In this document: one piece after another, positions 1 through 8,395 of the stretch
Numbering within the stretch: the first letter of the stretch is position 1
Layout: each line of letters starts with the position of its first letter
DNA from: Leptospiraceae bacterium
GTDB taxonomy: Bacteria > Spirochaetota > Leptospiria > Leptospirales > Leptospiraceae
Reading direction: 5' to 3'
Length of the DNA: 64,000 nucleotides
Assembly: GCA_024233865.1 (NCBI GenBank)
Contig: JACKPA010000005.1
Span: 62,001-126,000, forward strand
Made by a program: the position numbers and the translations under genes
The notes under the pieces: generated by a model
Told to the model about the DNA's origin: nothing
Database searches by the model: none
Seen by the model: the letters and a program-made list of their open reading frames with translations, nothing else

Positions 1-153
1 CCCAATAACCCTTCCATCAGTCGTTTGGATAAAACTATAGACTATTTATTTTATAGTGATACTCTTAGATTGGCTAATTATCGTGTCAGACAAGAAGATA
101 CTCAAAAAATTTCAGACCATTTGCCACTTGTTGGAGAGTTTGAAATAAAATAA
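1..153 (+). CDS. C-terminus of an endonuclease/exonuclease/phosphatase (DNase I-like) family protein, partial
   Basis: Frame 1 is open from the first base to a TAA at 151-153, giving the last 50 residues of a protein that starts outside the window. The tail reads SRLDKTIDYLFYSD, followed about 20 residues later by SDHLPLVGEF. An R-x-D-Y-x-F strand and a terminal S-D-H-x-P motif are the hallmark end of the EEP superfamily (DNase I, exonuclease III, sphingomyelinase and inositol phosphatase relatives), where the His is catalytic. The substrate cannot be told from this fragment. The family call is fairly firm; the exact function is open. Confidence 0.6.
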   Translation, partial: PNNPSISRLDKTIDYLFYSDTLRLANYRVRQEDTQKISDHLPLVGEFEIK

Positions 154-222
154 GCTTGTTTCTTTTTCATAAAATTATAACAAACAGATTGATCTTTTAT
201 TATGGTAGAAAAAAGTTTATCC

Positions 223-801
223 ATGAAACAATCTATAAAAAAAATAGTCATTCTAGTCTTTGTTTTAAGTCTTAGTGCAAATTGCTTTGGAAAATTTGCC
301 CTAGCAAAAAAAGGTCACGAAATTTTAAGTGGAATCAATGTCGGTGGACCATGGGTTAGCAAAGTTATAAGAACAATTCTAATGTATCCTTTAGATGGGA
401 TTGCCCTTTGGGTAGATATGGTTATACTCAACCTCATAGAGTTTTGGACAGATAGCAATCCGTTAGGTTATAATGAATATAATAAAAATGGAATATATGT
501 AAAATCGTTTCAAAAAGGAAATGAAAATATTCAAATTACATATTCGGATTTTGGAAACAGGATGGATGTTCTGGTAACTGATGGAAACAAAAGCGAAAAA
601 TTTGTTTTTCTAAGAGAAGAAAAGGGAAAAATATTCAAAGAAGAAAAGGGAAATCTAAAACAAATTAGCATAAATTCCATTGTTATAGGTGATAGGGTAG
701 TTTTAAAAATGGTTAAAGATGGTAAATTAGAATCTTCTAAAATAGTAGATATCAAAAATTACCAAGAACTCGAAAATCGTATTGCAAACAAAACACTATA
801 A
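223..801 (+). CDS. DUF3332 family lipoprotein
   Basis: A protein of about 192 residues. From the ATG at 223 it begins with a lysine-rich stretch, a hydrophobic segment and a lipobox-like LSANC, so export and lipidation at Cys21 are predicted. The region from Cys21 to about residue 80 (the FALAKK start, the hydrophobic helix around WVDMVILNLIEFW, then NPLGYN) matches the conserved N-terminal pattern of the DUF3332 family, which is common in Leptospira and other Gram-negatives and has no known function. An upstream in-frame ATG at 202 would add seven residues before the signal peptide and looks less likely. The rest is a soluble domain rich in charged residues. It stands alone, 69 bases after the EEP gene and convergent with the glycan cluster. 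Confidence 0.72.
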   Translation: MKQSIKKIVILVFVLSLSANCFGKFALAKKGHEILSGINVGGPWVSKVIRTILMYPLDGIALWVDMVILNLIEFWTDSNPLGYNEYNKNGIYVKSFQKGNENIQITYSDFGNRMDVLVTDGNKSEKFVFLREEKGKIFKEEKGNLKQISINSIVIGDRVVLKMVKDGKLESSKIVDIKNYQELENRIANKTL

Positions 802-857
802 ATAATCACAAAAGAACGTGAGTTTCGTTTAAGCAATTCAATTCCACAATTAGGGGA

Positions 858-2489
858 TTATCTCAAATCTTTGATATAGCTCAACGGAACTCCAAACCTT
901 TCTACAGTAAGAATTTTCTTTCCGCCTTTGGGAACTTTACAATCTTTATAGTTTGAAGCTAAAATGTCTTGGTAATCGGAATAGATCAAAAAATCTGCCT
1001 TTGTCCCTATTGTAAGTTCAAAGTTCTTAGGGAGATAATATGAGATAGTGAGTGGGTCCGCACAAAAAGAAACACTATATCTTTTGTTTGGTGAATACTC
1101 AGCATCATTTTGTTTCACGTAGAGAACTAACTTTTTTATCAACTCCGCATACGAAACAACCCAATAATCCATCTCATACTTCTTAAACGCTCCGGGTAGC
1201 CCTCCAACAAAATAGTTATAGTAAATATACTGGTAAGGATGAATTTGCCAAAGAATACGCAAGTGGTTTCCTGTATACACAGCCATTGTTAATATAAAAA
1301 TGAAAAATGAAATTTTGGATTTGTAGTACAAAAAGTGTAGTATTTCATATAAAACTATTCCACCCATACAAACAAATATAGGAACCAAAAACACAAAATG
1401 CCTGCTCCCATTGTAAACTGGAGGATTTTTTAAAAAGAAAAATACCAAAGGTAAGCCAAAAGAAAGAGTAACAATAAACAAGGAAATACTTTTTTTGTAT
1501 TTTTGAGTTTTAAAATTTATATACATTCTATAAACAAAAAACAACAATCCAAATGATCCTAAAATCAGTACCAATTCAGGTAAATTGATACTAAAATACT
1601 TTAGCAAATAATAGCGTGGAAATCCTCCATTAGAAGGATGAATGAGATTTCCTTCAAAAATTTCATACACATCTCTATAAAAATTACTCATCTTAAATAA
1701 AGAATGAAACGGGTTAACAATAGGGTTCAGTTGTGCATAGGGCCAAAATAGCAACAAAACCATATAAGAAATTAGTAATGATTTTAACACTATTACGGAT
1801 GATCTTTGGAACAAAAAGTTAAAAGTATACTTTTTTATCCACAGAAGTAGGAGTGAATATATCAAAATTCCCAATCCCATATATCCAATAAGCAAAAAAC
1901 CCCCAACGCGAATACCAATGGCAAAACCTATAAAGCCCCCCATCCAATAAACTAACTTTGATGGTACTTTAGGAAAGGAATTTATCACAAGAAGAATACA
2001 ATAAACAGAGATAACATACCCTACCGCAAAAGGAATATCTTTCGGATTCATAAACATATTTCCGTAATAGGTAGGCGTTAGAGTAATCATAATGGCTGAA
2101 ATTAGACCCGCAGTTTTTCCAGCCAAAATTCGAGTAAGATAATAAACGCCCACAATTCCCAGTATTCCTGTAAGAGCTGTAAATAAATGCCTTGCTTCCA
2201 TCTTTCCAAAAGGATGCATTCGATTCAAAATAGCAACTATGGAATCAAAAAAACCGCCATAGTGATTGATAGATGGAAAATTCAAAAAGGAATCATTTTT
2301 AAATCCGGACAGATAGTATTTGATAATGGCGTTTCCATACATGTTTTGTATGTTCTCATCCCAAGAAATACCATAATCAACAAAAGTAAATAAAACAACA
2401 AACAACAAGCTTAAAAAGAAGAGTATGGTTGTGTTCAAAACATAACTTTTTTGATTTTTGAGTTTATGAAAATAGTGATTGAATTTCAA
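858..2489 (-). CDS. GT-C fold membrane glycosyltransferase (GT39/ArnT-like)
   Basis: 543 residues with about ten or eleven hydrophobic segments and a short soluble C-terminal tail. The first periplasmic loop after TM1 carries an acidic GISWDE motif near residue 40, the place where GT-C enzymes (protein mannosyltransferases, ArnT) hold their catalytic Asp. A second loop has MNPKDIPF, also typical of this group. Such enzymes transfer a sugar from a polyprenyl-phosphate carrier on the outer face of the inner membrane. The start used is TTG, with AGGA 13 bases upstream; no earlier in-frame ATG fits. It is the last gene of a minus-strand cluster after a GT4 transferase and a flippase, so a role in surface glycan or lipid-linked sugar assembly is inferred. 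Acceptor and donor are unknown. Confidence 0.7.
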   Translation of the reverse strand: MKFNHYFHKLKNQKSYVLNTTILFFLSLLFVVLFTFVDYGISWDENIQNMYGNAIIKYYLSGFKNDSFLNFPSINHYGGFFDSIVAILNRMHPFGKMEARHLFTALTGILGIVGVYYLTRILAGKTAGLISAIMITLTPTYYGNMFMNPKDIPFAVGYVISVYCILLVINSFPKVPSKLVYWMGGFIGFAIGIRVGGFLLIGYMGLGILIYSLLLLWIKKYTFNFLFQRSSVIVLKSLLISYMVLLLFWPYAQLNPIVNPFHSLFKMSNFYRDVYEIFEGNLIHPSNGGFPRYYLLKYFSINLPELVLILGSFGLLFFVYRMYINFKTQKYKKSISLFIVTLSFGLPLVFFFLKNPPVYNGSRHFVFLVPIFVCMGGIVLYEILHFLYYKSKISFFIFILTMAVYTGNHLRILWQIHPYQYIYYNYFVGGLPGAFKKYEMDYWVVSYAELIKKLVLYVKQNDAEYSPNKRYSVSFCADPLTISYYLPKNFELTIGTKADFLIYSDYQDILASNYKDCKVPKGGKKILTVERFGVPLSYIKDLR

Positions 2490-2514
2490 TTTTATTTGTT
2501 TAATCCTTTTTTTG

Positions 2515-4020
2515 TTATTTAATTACTATTGCTTTTAAAATCTGAAAAAATTCTTTCTGGAATATTAAATTCAAAGATATATAAACAAGAGAGTAAATGA
2601 TTACATTCAAAACTGCGTATTTGAATACTTCCAATAGACTAAGCATTACACTATTGTTTATATAAAACGAAAAAACAAGAGAAACAACCCAAATTATAAA
2701 AAACTTGCTTAACACCATAAATAATTTTAGTACAAAACGCAAAGGAAATATTTTTAATAATTGAATTGGCTGGTATAAAAACAATAAAAAACATGCTGTA
2801 CTATAGGCACCTGACACACCAATAGTGTTCTTTTGACTTGATATGGAGTAGGTAACGATTATATGGAACAATAGAACCAATATGGTATATCTAAAAAATC
2901 CTTTGATCTGCTTATAGGTCAGATTTACGGGAACCAATATGGAAAACAAGCCTAAAAAAATCCCTCCGATACTCAAAACAACACTAGAACTATCAAATAC
3001 ATAAACCAAATGAAGGTCATCAACAGAAATTGAATTAGAAGGTAAGTATTGAAAAATAAAAATTCCCAAAGACTTATTACAAGAAAGAAAAGCTCCGATA
3101 AAAAAGAAAAGCGTTAATAAAGTTAAAAAATAATTTTTCGAAATAAAATTTTCTATATATTCAATGGATTCGGTTTCTTTTAATTCTGACATTCGTATGG
3201 AAATAGTATAACCTATAGAGCCGGCAATTGCAGCCACCATTATGGAAATCAATGAGTAGGCATAAGAAAAAGCCGTAATTTCTCCTTCTACGAAATTTTT
3301 CATTGAACTCTGACTAACAAGAAAAGCAAAATTGAAACCTATATAAGGAATAGCCGTTTTAAATATTGTGAATGTTATATTTTTTGAATACAAAAAAGAA
3401 AAGTTAGAAAATTGAAACTTTAAGATCAGACCGTTTTTAGTGTCCCACAGCAGTAGTAACACGATAATAAGATGAGTTATAAAAAATCCGACAGGTGCAG
3501 CATATATACCAATTTCTTTTAGAAGGACAAAGGATAATAATCCGATTCCCGAACCGATCACACTTACAATGCTAATATAATTTAGCTTTCTTTCTACGCT
3601 CAAATAACCACTCAAGTAACCGTTAAATCCTTGAAACAAAACCACACCGGAAAATATAAGTATCATATTCCTAAGCAAAGATATTCCTTGTAAAGTGCTG
3701 CTCATTAAGTGAGCAATTGGAACGGACAACGCAACTAAAATAAAAGAAAGGGAAACAAATATGATGCTAACAGCTAAGGTGATCATAGCATAATTTTGTT
3801 TCTCTTTTAATTCTTGTAGTATAGGAACGACACTCACTCGAAGTGTAACAGCAAACATATTAAAAAAAAGATAGATGTTATAAGAAATATAAAAAGAATC
3901 AGTAGCTACAGGTGTAGAAAGAAAATATTTTGAAATTAATAAACCATACAATAAACCGAATAAACTTTGGATCAAAAAGGAAACAGATGTAAATATTGTC
4001 TGAAATTTTAAAGACTTCAT
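2515..4020 (-). CDS. MurJ-like / MOP-superfamily lipid-linked sugar flippase
   Basis: 501 residues with about 14 predicted membrane segments and almost no soluble part, the size and shape of MurJ or Wzx-type MOP exporters. The N-terminus has a Gly-rich TM1 followed by TPVATDSFYISYN, close to the A-T-D-A-F-x-x-A pattern after TM1 of MurJ proteins. Flippases of this group move lipid-linked glycans or lipid II across the inner membrane. It lies 15 bases downstream of the GT4 gene and 25 bases upstream of the GT-C gene, all on the minus strand, so a dedicated glycan flippase is more likely than the housekeeping MurJ. No clear Shine-Dalgarno sequence precedes the ATG, which may mean translational coupling. 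Confidence 0.66.
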   Translation of the reverse strand: MKSLKFQTIFTSVSFLIQSLFGLLYGLLISKYFLSTPVATDSFYISYNIYLFFNMFAVTLRVSVVPILQELKEKQNYAMITLAVSIIFVSLSFILVALSVPIAHLMSSTLQGISLLRNMILIFSGVVLFQGFNGYLSGYLSVERKLNYISIVSVIGSGIGLLSFVLLKEIGIYAAPVGFFITHLIIVLLLLWDTKNGLILKFQFSNFSFLYSKNITFTIFKTAIPYIGFNFAFLVSQSSMKNFVEGEITAFSYAYSLISIMVAAIAGSIGYTISIRMSELKETESIEYIENFISKNYFLTLLTLFFFIGAFLSCNKSLGIFIFQYLPSNSISVDDLHLVYVFDSSSVVLSIGGIFLGLFSILVPVNLTYKQIKGFFRYTILVLLFHIIVTYSISSQKNTIGVSGAYSTACFLLFLYQPIQLLKIFPLRFVLKLFMVLSKFFIIWVVSLVFSFYINNSVMLSLLEVFKYAVLNVIIYSLVYISLNLIFQKEFFQILKAIVIK

Positions 4021-4035
4021 TTTTTAAAAAAATAA

Positions 4036-5160
4036 TTAGGAAATAGCTTTCTGATAAGTTAATAAAGTTTGTCTTGCACATTCTTCCCAAGAATATGTTT
4101 TTGAATGTTGGTAGCCTTTTTGAATCAAGGAATTTTTTAAGGACTCATCGGATATACAATCATAAATCTTTTGAACCATATCCTTTGTATTACTGGGATC
4201 AAATGTTAATGCAGCCTCACCATAAACTTCAGGCAGAGAAGTTGCATTAGAACTGACTACTGCGACTCCATTTACCATTGCTTCTAAGATAGGAAGCCCA
4301 AACCCTTCATAAAAGGATGGATAAATAAAACAACTCGCTTTTTGATACAATCCTGATAGAACTTCTTCCGGTACCCAGCCCGTAAAAACTACCGAATCTT
4401 CCAATCCATAGCTTGAGATTAAGTCAAAAAATTTTCCATGCCCTGCCATTTTTAATCCGCTGATAACCAGAGAATGTGGAATTTTTTTTTCTCTTTTGAG
4501 AATGGAAAATGCTTCGAGTAGTCCCTTTAAGTTTTTATGATAGTATGTAGAAACTACGGAATATATATATTTTTCTGGAAGTTGGTTCTCTCGAAAATAG
4601 ATATCGACTTTATTCGCATCACTCTTAAAAGTATTATTGGAAAGCAAGGACACGTTTACTTTTTCTTGAGAGACTCTATATACCTCCAACAAATCTTTTT
4701 TGGAATATTCGGAAAAAGTAAGAATTTGATGCGCATAATTACAAGCATACTTTACGGAATAGTCCATAGCAAGTCTTTGAACAAGTCCAAGGTCTTCCGG
4801 ATACCTTTTGAAAATTATATCACCAACCGTAATGACGATTCTAATATCCTTTAGAATAGGAAAAAAGCCAAAAGCAAGACTATGGTATAAGTTAATGCCT
4901 AGTGATTTCAAAACTTTTTTTAGATGATATTTTTCGTATAGGGTTCGTTTTAATTTTTTAGAAGCACTAACCGGGCATAAATAAATTTTAAAATTTTTAG
5001 GCAAATCCCTCCATGTCAAATAATTTTCCCTATTCGCAAGAATCGTATATTCATTCTTCTCATCAACCTTAGAAAGACCGTAAATCAAACCTCTGGTATA
5101 ATTTTCAAGACCTCCCAACTTTTCAGGATATAAAAATAATGTCCCTAAACCAATCTTCAA
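4036..5160 (-). CDS. GT4-family glycosyltransferase (GT-B fold)
   Basis: About 374 residues. A TTG start at 5160 gives an N-terminus of the form LKIGLGTLFLYPEKLGGLENY, where GT4 enzymes normally begin and where the donor-side glycine loop follows. It is preceded by AAGGGTAAG, a plausible ribosome site. An ATG at 5211 would add 17 unusual residues. The C-terminal Rossmann domain shows VVFTGWVPEEVLSGLY and then YPSFYEGFGLPILEAM, the E-x-G-F-G-L-P-x-L-E nucleotide-sugar signature of GT4. It transfers a sugar from an NDP- or GDP-donor in the cytoplasm. It is the first gene of a three-gene glycan cluster with a flippase and a GT-C transferase. Confidence 0.85.
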   Translation of the reverse strand: MKIGLGTLFLYPEKLGGLENYTRGLIYGLSKVDEKNEYTILANRENYLTWRDLPKNFKIYLCPVSASKKLKRTLYEKYHLKKVLKSLGINLYHSLAFGFFPILKDIRIVITVGDIIFKRYPEDLGLVQRLAMDYSVKYACNYAHQILTFSEYSKKDLLEVYRVSQEKVNVSLLSNNTFKSDANKVDIYFRENQLPEKYIYSVVSTYYHKNLKGLLEAFSILKREKKIPHSLVISGLKMAGHGKFFDLISSYGLEDSVVFTGWVPEEVLSGLYQKASCFIYPSFYEGFGLPILEAMVNGVAVVSSNATSLPEVYGEAALTFDPSNTKDMVQKIYDCISDESLKNSLIQKGYQHSKTYSWEECARQTLLTYQKAIS

Positions 5161-5315
5161 AAACTTACCCTTAAACGCATAATAATTTAGGTATAAAAAT
5201 GCAATGCCCAAAACTGTAAATTTTTATTTTTTGTAGACGAAAAATTAATTTATTCTTTCATTAACCATGTGACAATACGATTGCAAATAAATAAATAATT
5301 TTGGAGATACCGAAC

Positions 5316-5432
5316 ATGGAAGGATTAAGTAAAACAGATTTTGTTTTGTATTTTTTTTTAATTTGGGGGCTTCAGAGTTTTTTTGTAATGATTGAGTATC
5401 AAGATCTTACAGACTACACTAATGTCGGATAA
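5316..5432 (+). CDS. possible 38-residue single-TM small protein
   Basis: A short open frame from ATG 5316 to TAA 5432, with GGAG nine bases upstream. The product has a charged start (MEGLSKTD), one hydrophobic stretch of about 20 residues (roughly residues 9-26) and a polar acidic tail. It lies in the 225-base gap between two minus-strand genes and points towards the 3' end of the NAGS-like gene, leaving only 4 bases between. The ribosome site and clean membrane segment favour a real small membrane protein, but an AT-rich gap can yield such a frame by chance and no family is recognised. Confidence 0.3.
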   Translation: MEGLSKTDFVLYFFLIWGLQSFFVMIEYQDLTDYTNVG

Positions 5433-5436
5433 GAGG

Positions 5437-6588
5437 TTATAGTATAGTTTCTATAAAATCTTCCGGATGGGTTGTCAAATATTCGGTGATTTCTAAAATT
5501 TTGTTTGGTTCAAGACCTATCCAATAGATATTCCAATTTTGGAATTTGAAGCACCCTTGACACTCTTTCATGTACCATTTGTTGATGGGATTGGACGGTT
5601 TTGCCCTCCAAAAAATTGTTTTTAGTTTTTCTCTCATTACTTCCCAAATATCTCGACCGATTCCTTCTCCTCTCGCAATTTCATCTACTGCAAACTTGGA
5701 TAATAAATAGCCAAAAGAAAAGTCTTGGATAATGGCGGCTCCTCTATAGTTTGCTTCTAATATTATATATTTGAATTCTTCTTCTAAAAAATCGGGATTT
5801 AGCTTCTTTTTGAAAGAAGATTCAAGTAGTTTATGAAGCCTGTATTTATCCAAATTTTTAATGCTTGCTATGAATTCAATTTTACTTCCTCGTTTGATTA
5901 AAGTCCCACTCCCTTTCACAGTAAACAGTTCTTTGAACAATAACAAAGGCGAAGTTATGGCAACGGAAAAAAAGGAGTTTTTTGTTGCCAATACAATTTC
6001 TTTAGAAGAGTTAAGCAATTCTTGGGAAATGGGATCGATTATTTGAATTACATTTTCGTAATCATTACTGAGGTTGATAATGTTGATTATACTTTTGTCC
6101 GAGCTTTTCCTCAGTCCGCCGGAGGATTCTAGTAAAATGAGTTTGTTGCTATCCAATTCTGTAATGACTTGTTGCAACAATGGAAATGCTTCCGATAGAT
6201 AGTTTTTTGTTGAGACTACTAGTATTGGAATTTTAAATTCTTCGATAGAACGCAAAATCCTTTCCCTATTATGGCTTGAAAATGGAATAATGTTTATCTT
6301 TAAACCTAAAGATCCGGTTTGGTCGTGGAGTATTTTGTACAAATTGTTGTAAAAAATCTTTAAATATTCGATAGACTTTTCATCCATCAATAATACAGGA
6401 TAGAGTTCTAATTGGTACAAAAGTTTTAAGTCATAAAACAAGTGCTCCGCGTATTCGCTAATTACGTCCGTTCCAACCCTAACCACCGCAAACTTTTCAG
6501 GACTTTTTGATTTAAAATTTTTTAAAAATACCAAACTGTCACTAACATTTCCGGTAATTTCGAATAACTTTAATAGTATATCTTTCAA
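5437..6588 (-). CDS. N-acetylglutamate synthase-like protein: degenerate amino-acid-kinase domain fused to a NAGS-type GNAT domain
   Basis: 383 residues. Residues about 1-215 follow the amino-acid-kinase fold of ArgB/ArgA (KGSGTLIKRG near residue 225 matches the end of that domain). Residues about 235-383 are the NAGS-type GNAT domain: YLLSKFAVDEIARGEGIGRD is the acetyl-CoA pyrophosphate loop, followed by FWRAKPSNPINKWYM and GCFKFQNWNIYWIGL, typical of vertebrate and Xanthomonas-type NAGS. The kinase domain seems catalytically dead: the N-terminal K-x-G-G loop is V-R-V-G-T. The likely reaction is acetyl-CoA plus glutamate to N-acetylglutamate, the first step of arginine synthesis. The start is TTG with AAGGG upstream. 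No other arg gene is nearby. Confidence 0.75.
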   Translation of the reverse strand: MKDILLKLFEITGNVSDSLVFLKNFKSKSPEKFAVVRVGTDVISEYAEHLFYDLKLLYQLELYPVLLMDEKSIEYLKIFYNNLYKILHDQTGSLGLKINIIPFSSHNRERILRSIEEFKIPILVVSTKNYLSEAFPLLQQVITELDSNKLILLESSGGLRKSSDKSIINIINLSNDYENVIQIIDPISQELLNSSKEIVLATKNSFFSVAITSPLLLFKELFTVKGSGTLIKRGSKIEFIASIKNLDKYRLHKLLESSFKKKLNPDFLEEEFKYIILEANYRGAAIIQDFSFGYLLSKFAVDEIARGEGIGRDIWEVMREKLKTIFWRAKPSNPINKWYMKECQGCFKFQNWNIYWIGLEPNKILEITEYLTTHPEDFIETIL

Positions 6589-6609
6589 ATGAAACCCTTA
6601 TGATTAAAT

Positions 6610-7437
6610 TTATTTGCCGAGTTGATTCCAAATTTCCTGCAATGCAACTCCGGCAGGAGAACTTATTTTATAGGTGACGATGTTAGAGATGTATGTTTCA
6701 TCAGGATTTATTTCTACAGTAGGAACTCCTAACCTAGAAGCTGCTACAATAGGCTGGGATATATAAGGAAATACACTTGTTGTTCCAATGGAAAGTACTA
6801 TATCAAAACCTTTGGTAAGTTCTTTTTCCAAAACTTCCAACTTTTTAAAAGGTAACATTTCACCAAATAAAACTACGTCCGGTCTTATAAAAGAATTACA
6901 CTTAGGACATTGGGGAGGAAATTCCAAGTCGGTATAACTTTCTCTATTTTCTTGAAAATCACACTTAGTACAGAATAAGTAGTGAAAATTTCCATGGATT
7001 TCAATTACATTTTTAGAGCCAGCCTGGGTGTGAAAGCCATCAACGTTTTGGGTTAATACCCAAACTCGGTTTTTAGCTTTTTCCAGGTTTGCCATAATCA
7101 AATGAGCCGTATTAAATTTCTTTCCATAACAAGCTCTTTCTACTTGTGATAAATACTTCCATGTCACGTTCGGATGTTTTTTTAACATTTGACCGGACAA
7201 TGCTTCTTCTATTGGTATTCCTTCCTCTGTAGTTCCGGTTGTATAAAGCCCTCCGATTCCCCTATACGTTGGAAGTCCGGATTCTGCTGATATACCGGCT
7301 CCGGTAATAAACAAAATATTTTCGCTTTCCTTTAAAATTTCTGCTATTTTTTGGACAGTTTTTTTATCATTGAAATTTAATTCTAACATGGTCAATAACT
7401 CAAATGAATAATCTTTATTTTTGGATTGTATATTCAA
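6610..7437 (-). CDS. Sir2-family NAD-dependent protein deacylase (sirtuin)
   Basis: 275 residues. NAD-binding motifs FITGAGISAESGLPTYRG and LTQNVDGFHTQAGS are intact. The catalytic base is the His of IEIHGNFH. Two Cys pairs (CTKC and CPKC) form the structural zinc site, and IRPDVVLFGE and SIGTTSVFPY follow in the usual order. It removes acyl groups from lysines using NAD, giving O-acyl-ADP-ribose. The start is uncertain: TTG 7437 or ATG 7389, neither with a strong ribosome site. It lies 21 bases upstream of the NAGS-like gene on the same strand, and a histone-deacetylase-like gene lies 1 kb away, so two chemically different deacylases are close together. Confidence 0.93.
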   Translation of the reverse strand: MNIQSKNKDYSFELLTMLELNFNDKKTVQKIAEILKESENILFITGAGISAESGLPTYRGIGGLYTTGTTEEGIPIEEALSGQMLKKHPNVTWKYLSQVERACYGKKFNTAHLIMANLEKAKNRVWVLTQNVDGFHTQAGSKNVIEIHGNFHYLFCTKCDFQENRESYTDLEFPPQCPKCNSFIRPDVVLFGEMLPFKKLEVLEKELTKGFDIVLSIGTTSVFPYISQPIVAASRLGVPTVEINPDETYISNIVTYKISSPAGVALQEIWNQLGK

Positions 7438-7529
7438 GTTTTTTTTGTATTCTGGAATGAATCCGGTATTTTTGATAGGATAATTAGAAAATATTCAAAA
7501 TTTTTAAATATTGAACATCAGGAATAATT

Positions 7530-7959
7530 ATGTTCTATTATTACGGAAGGAAAAAACAAATAGCTAAATATTATCCAAAACCGAATTTTAATACAATTAT
7601 AGAGCCTTTTGCTGGCTCTGCAGCTTATTCTCTTCACAATGACAATTGGAAAAAAAACATGTTATTTTAATAGAGAAGGATAAAAAAGTTTTGATATTTG
7701 GGATTGGCTTATAAATAAAGCGAGTGAAAAAGATATTCGAAACTTACCTGAATTAAAAGTCGGTGAAAAAAGTTCGGAATTTTTACATATTATTCACGCT
7801 GCTACAAAAATGGCTTTTTTCTTTAAAAAAATAAAAGTTACACCATTTAAACAATTAATAGAATTAAAAGGTGTTGCAGGAAAGAGAAGTCAAGAAATGA
7901 TTTTTTATAGAGCGAAAAATGGTAAATCACTTGATTCTCTGCAATTTTTTTTTAGATAA
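7530..7959 (+). pseudogene. D12-class N6-adenine DNA methyltransferase remnant (two frameshifts, truncated)
   Basis: From ATG 7530 the frame encodes FYYYGRKKQIAKYYP and IIEPFAGSAAYSL, the classic AdoMet motif I (P-F-x-G-x-G/A) of D12-class (Dam-like) adenine methylases. It stops at 7668. A shift after the poly-A run near 7651-7658 restores VILIEKDKK from about 7661, and a second shift near 7692 restores DIWDWLINKASEKDI and about 80 more residues to a stop at 7957. The D-P-P-Y catalytic motif and the C-terminal half are missing. This is a decayed fragment, probably from a lost restriction-modification or phage gene. Sequencing error could explain the shifts, but not the missing half. Confidence 0.75.
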
Positions 7960-8001
7960 AAACACTATCCATATTCTTTTTTTATAAGTTTTACAATTTA
8001 A

Positions 8002-8280
8002 TCATGTAATCTTTCCACTACCTTCTAAACCTACAATTGCTAATTATATGGTCTCTTTATCTAATTTTTCACTTAATTTTTCCAATTCAGCATTAAATTT
8101 TCCCACTTTTGTAAGTTGATCGCTCTCGAACAGTAATAAAACGCAATCTACAGAAATACTCTCCGCTAATTTCATTTTCCCTTTACTTTTTCCCATACGA
8201 TTCTTTTTGTATTGATCACTTGACGGTGGCTTGCTGCTATTACTGCTATTTTGGTTTATTTTCTTGATCTTAGTATAGAA
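8002..8280 (-). pseudogene. chimeric remnant: IS66-like transposase N-terminal fragment running into a broken P-loop NTPase gene
   Basis: On the minus strand from about 8280 the frame reads KINQNSSNSSKPPSSD, the very characteristic N-terminal motif of IS66-family (and related) transposases. In the same frame, about 55 residues later and just beyond a TAA at 8046-8044, comes LAIVGLEGSGKIT and then a TGA at 8004. This looks like a Walker A loop (G-x-x-G-S-G-K-S/T) with both an in-frame stop before it and a stop right after it. The stretch therefore seems to join a mobile-element scrap to a decayed GTPase or ATPase gene. No terminal repeats or intact transposase core are visible. The IS66 motif is clear; the P-loop reading is an inference. 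Confidence 0.5.
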
Positions 8281-8395
8281 TACCTTGGAAACAAAACTGA
8301 AATTGAACTTTGGTAAATAAATTTTATAATCTAAGTTTTTTTCTGGATTGCAAAAATGTATACAAATACAAAGGAAAATATTAAGGTTTAATTTT

